From Pseudonocardia humida (GTDB taxonomy: Bacteria > Actinomycetota > Actinomycetes > Mycobacteriales > Pseudonocardiaceae), in contig NZ_JAGSOV010000063.1 in the NCBI RefSeq assembly GCF_023898865.1, positions 55,496-119,495 on the forward strand: DNA of 64,000 nucleotides, written 5' to 3'. A model generated the notes under the pieces. That model saw only the letters and a list, made by a program, of their open reading frames with translations, made no database searches and was not told the origin of the DNA. Position numbers and translations under genes: made by a program. Shown here one piece after another: positions 63,986 to 64,000 of this stretch; the stretch's first letter is position 1, and each line of letters begins with the position of its first letter.

Positions 63986-64000
63986 GCCGGCCCCGCCGCG

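Overview
This is a window from the chromosome of a very GC-rich actinobacterium. Mycothiol synthase (MshD), the orphan nitrogen regulator GlnR, a mycobacterial-type DivIVA-like protein, DUF3073, frequent GTG starts and many leaderless genes (TANNNT box 6-8 bases before a GTG) point to Pseudonocardiales, probably Pseudonocardia or a close relative; the genus is inference. Much of the gene content (GlnR-MshD, SseA-SseC, nitrobindin, DivIVA-like protein, DUF3073, PurM-PurF, sterol-carrier-like protein, PurL, PurQ-PurS) recalls the pur/glnR/mshD region of Mycobacterium tuberculosis as I remember it.

Layout. (1) 1-10.7 kb, core functions: pstS behind a PHO box, mshD, glnR, an LmeA-like protein, a polycysteine leader peptide before sseA-sseC, a small autoregulated HTH/NTF2-like pair, a nitrobindin-type protein, a DivIVA-like protein with a collagen-like tail, and a Fur-type regulator coupled to ygfZ. 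(2) 10.7-12.3 kb, a repeat island with a decayed MFS gene. (3) 12.7-26.5 kb, a complete-looking inositol catabolic locus: a divergent GntR repressor, iolC, a Cgl0159-type aldolase candidate, iolB, iolD, iolA, an iolE-like gene, a three-gene sugar ABC transporter, two Gfo/Idh/MocA dehydrogenases and a second TIM-barrel isomerase, mostly with 4-base overlaps. (4) 26.6-30.8 kb, two lipoproteins, a DUF4184 membrane protein, an arginase-family protein, a Nudix/NrtR-like regulator and a CPCC protein. (5) 30.8-44.2 kb, purM, purF, purL, purQ and purS, interrupted by a PAS-GGDEF-EAL protein and a three-gene signalling operon (REC-PP2C phosphatase, CHASE3-like histidine kinase, response regulator). (6) 44.3-50.7 kb, an MBL-fold protein, a DUF2334-like protein, a second repeat island, leuA with a Leu-codon leader peptide, an alpha/beta hydrolase broken by a stop codon, and a small HTH regulator. 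(7) 50.7-64 kb, the most unusual part: two paralogous divergent pairs, each a TPR-CHAT (caspase-like) protein facing a cytoplasmic subtilisin-like S8 protease, with an ECF sigma factor, its overlapping partner gene and an ABC-2 exporter with an XRE regulator between them, plus a third repeat island.

Three repeat islands (about 10.76-11.71, 45.75-46.84 and 55.84-56.56 kb) share the same parts: arrays of a roughly 30-bp, partly palindromic unit, a composite palindrome of about 500 bp, and in two islands a 34-bp palindrome. They lie next to gene remnants. Together with the CHAT/S8 double module they are the best candidates for something undescribed.
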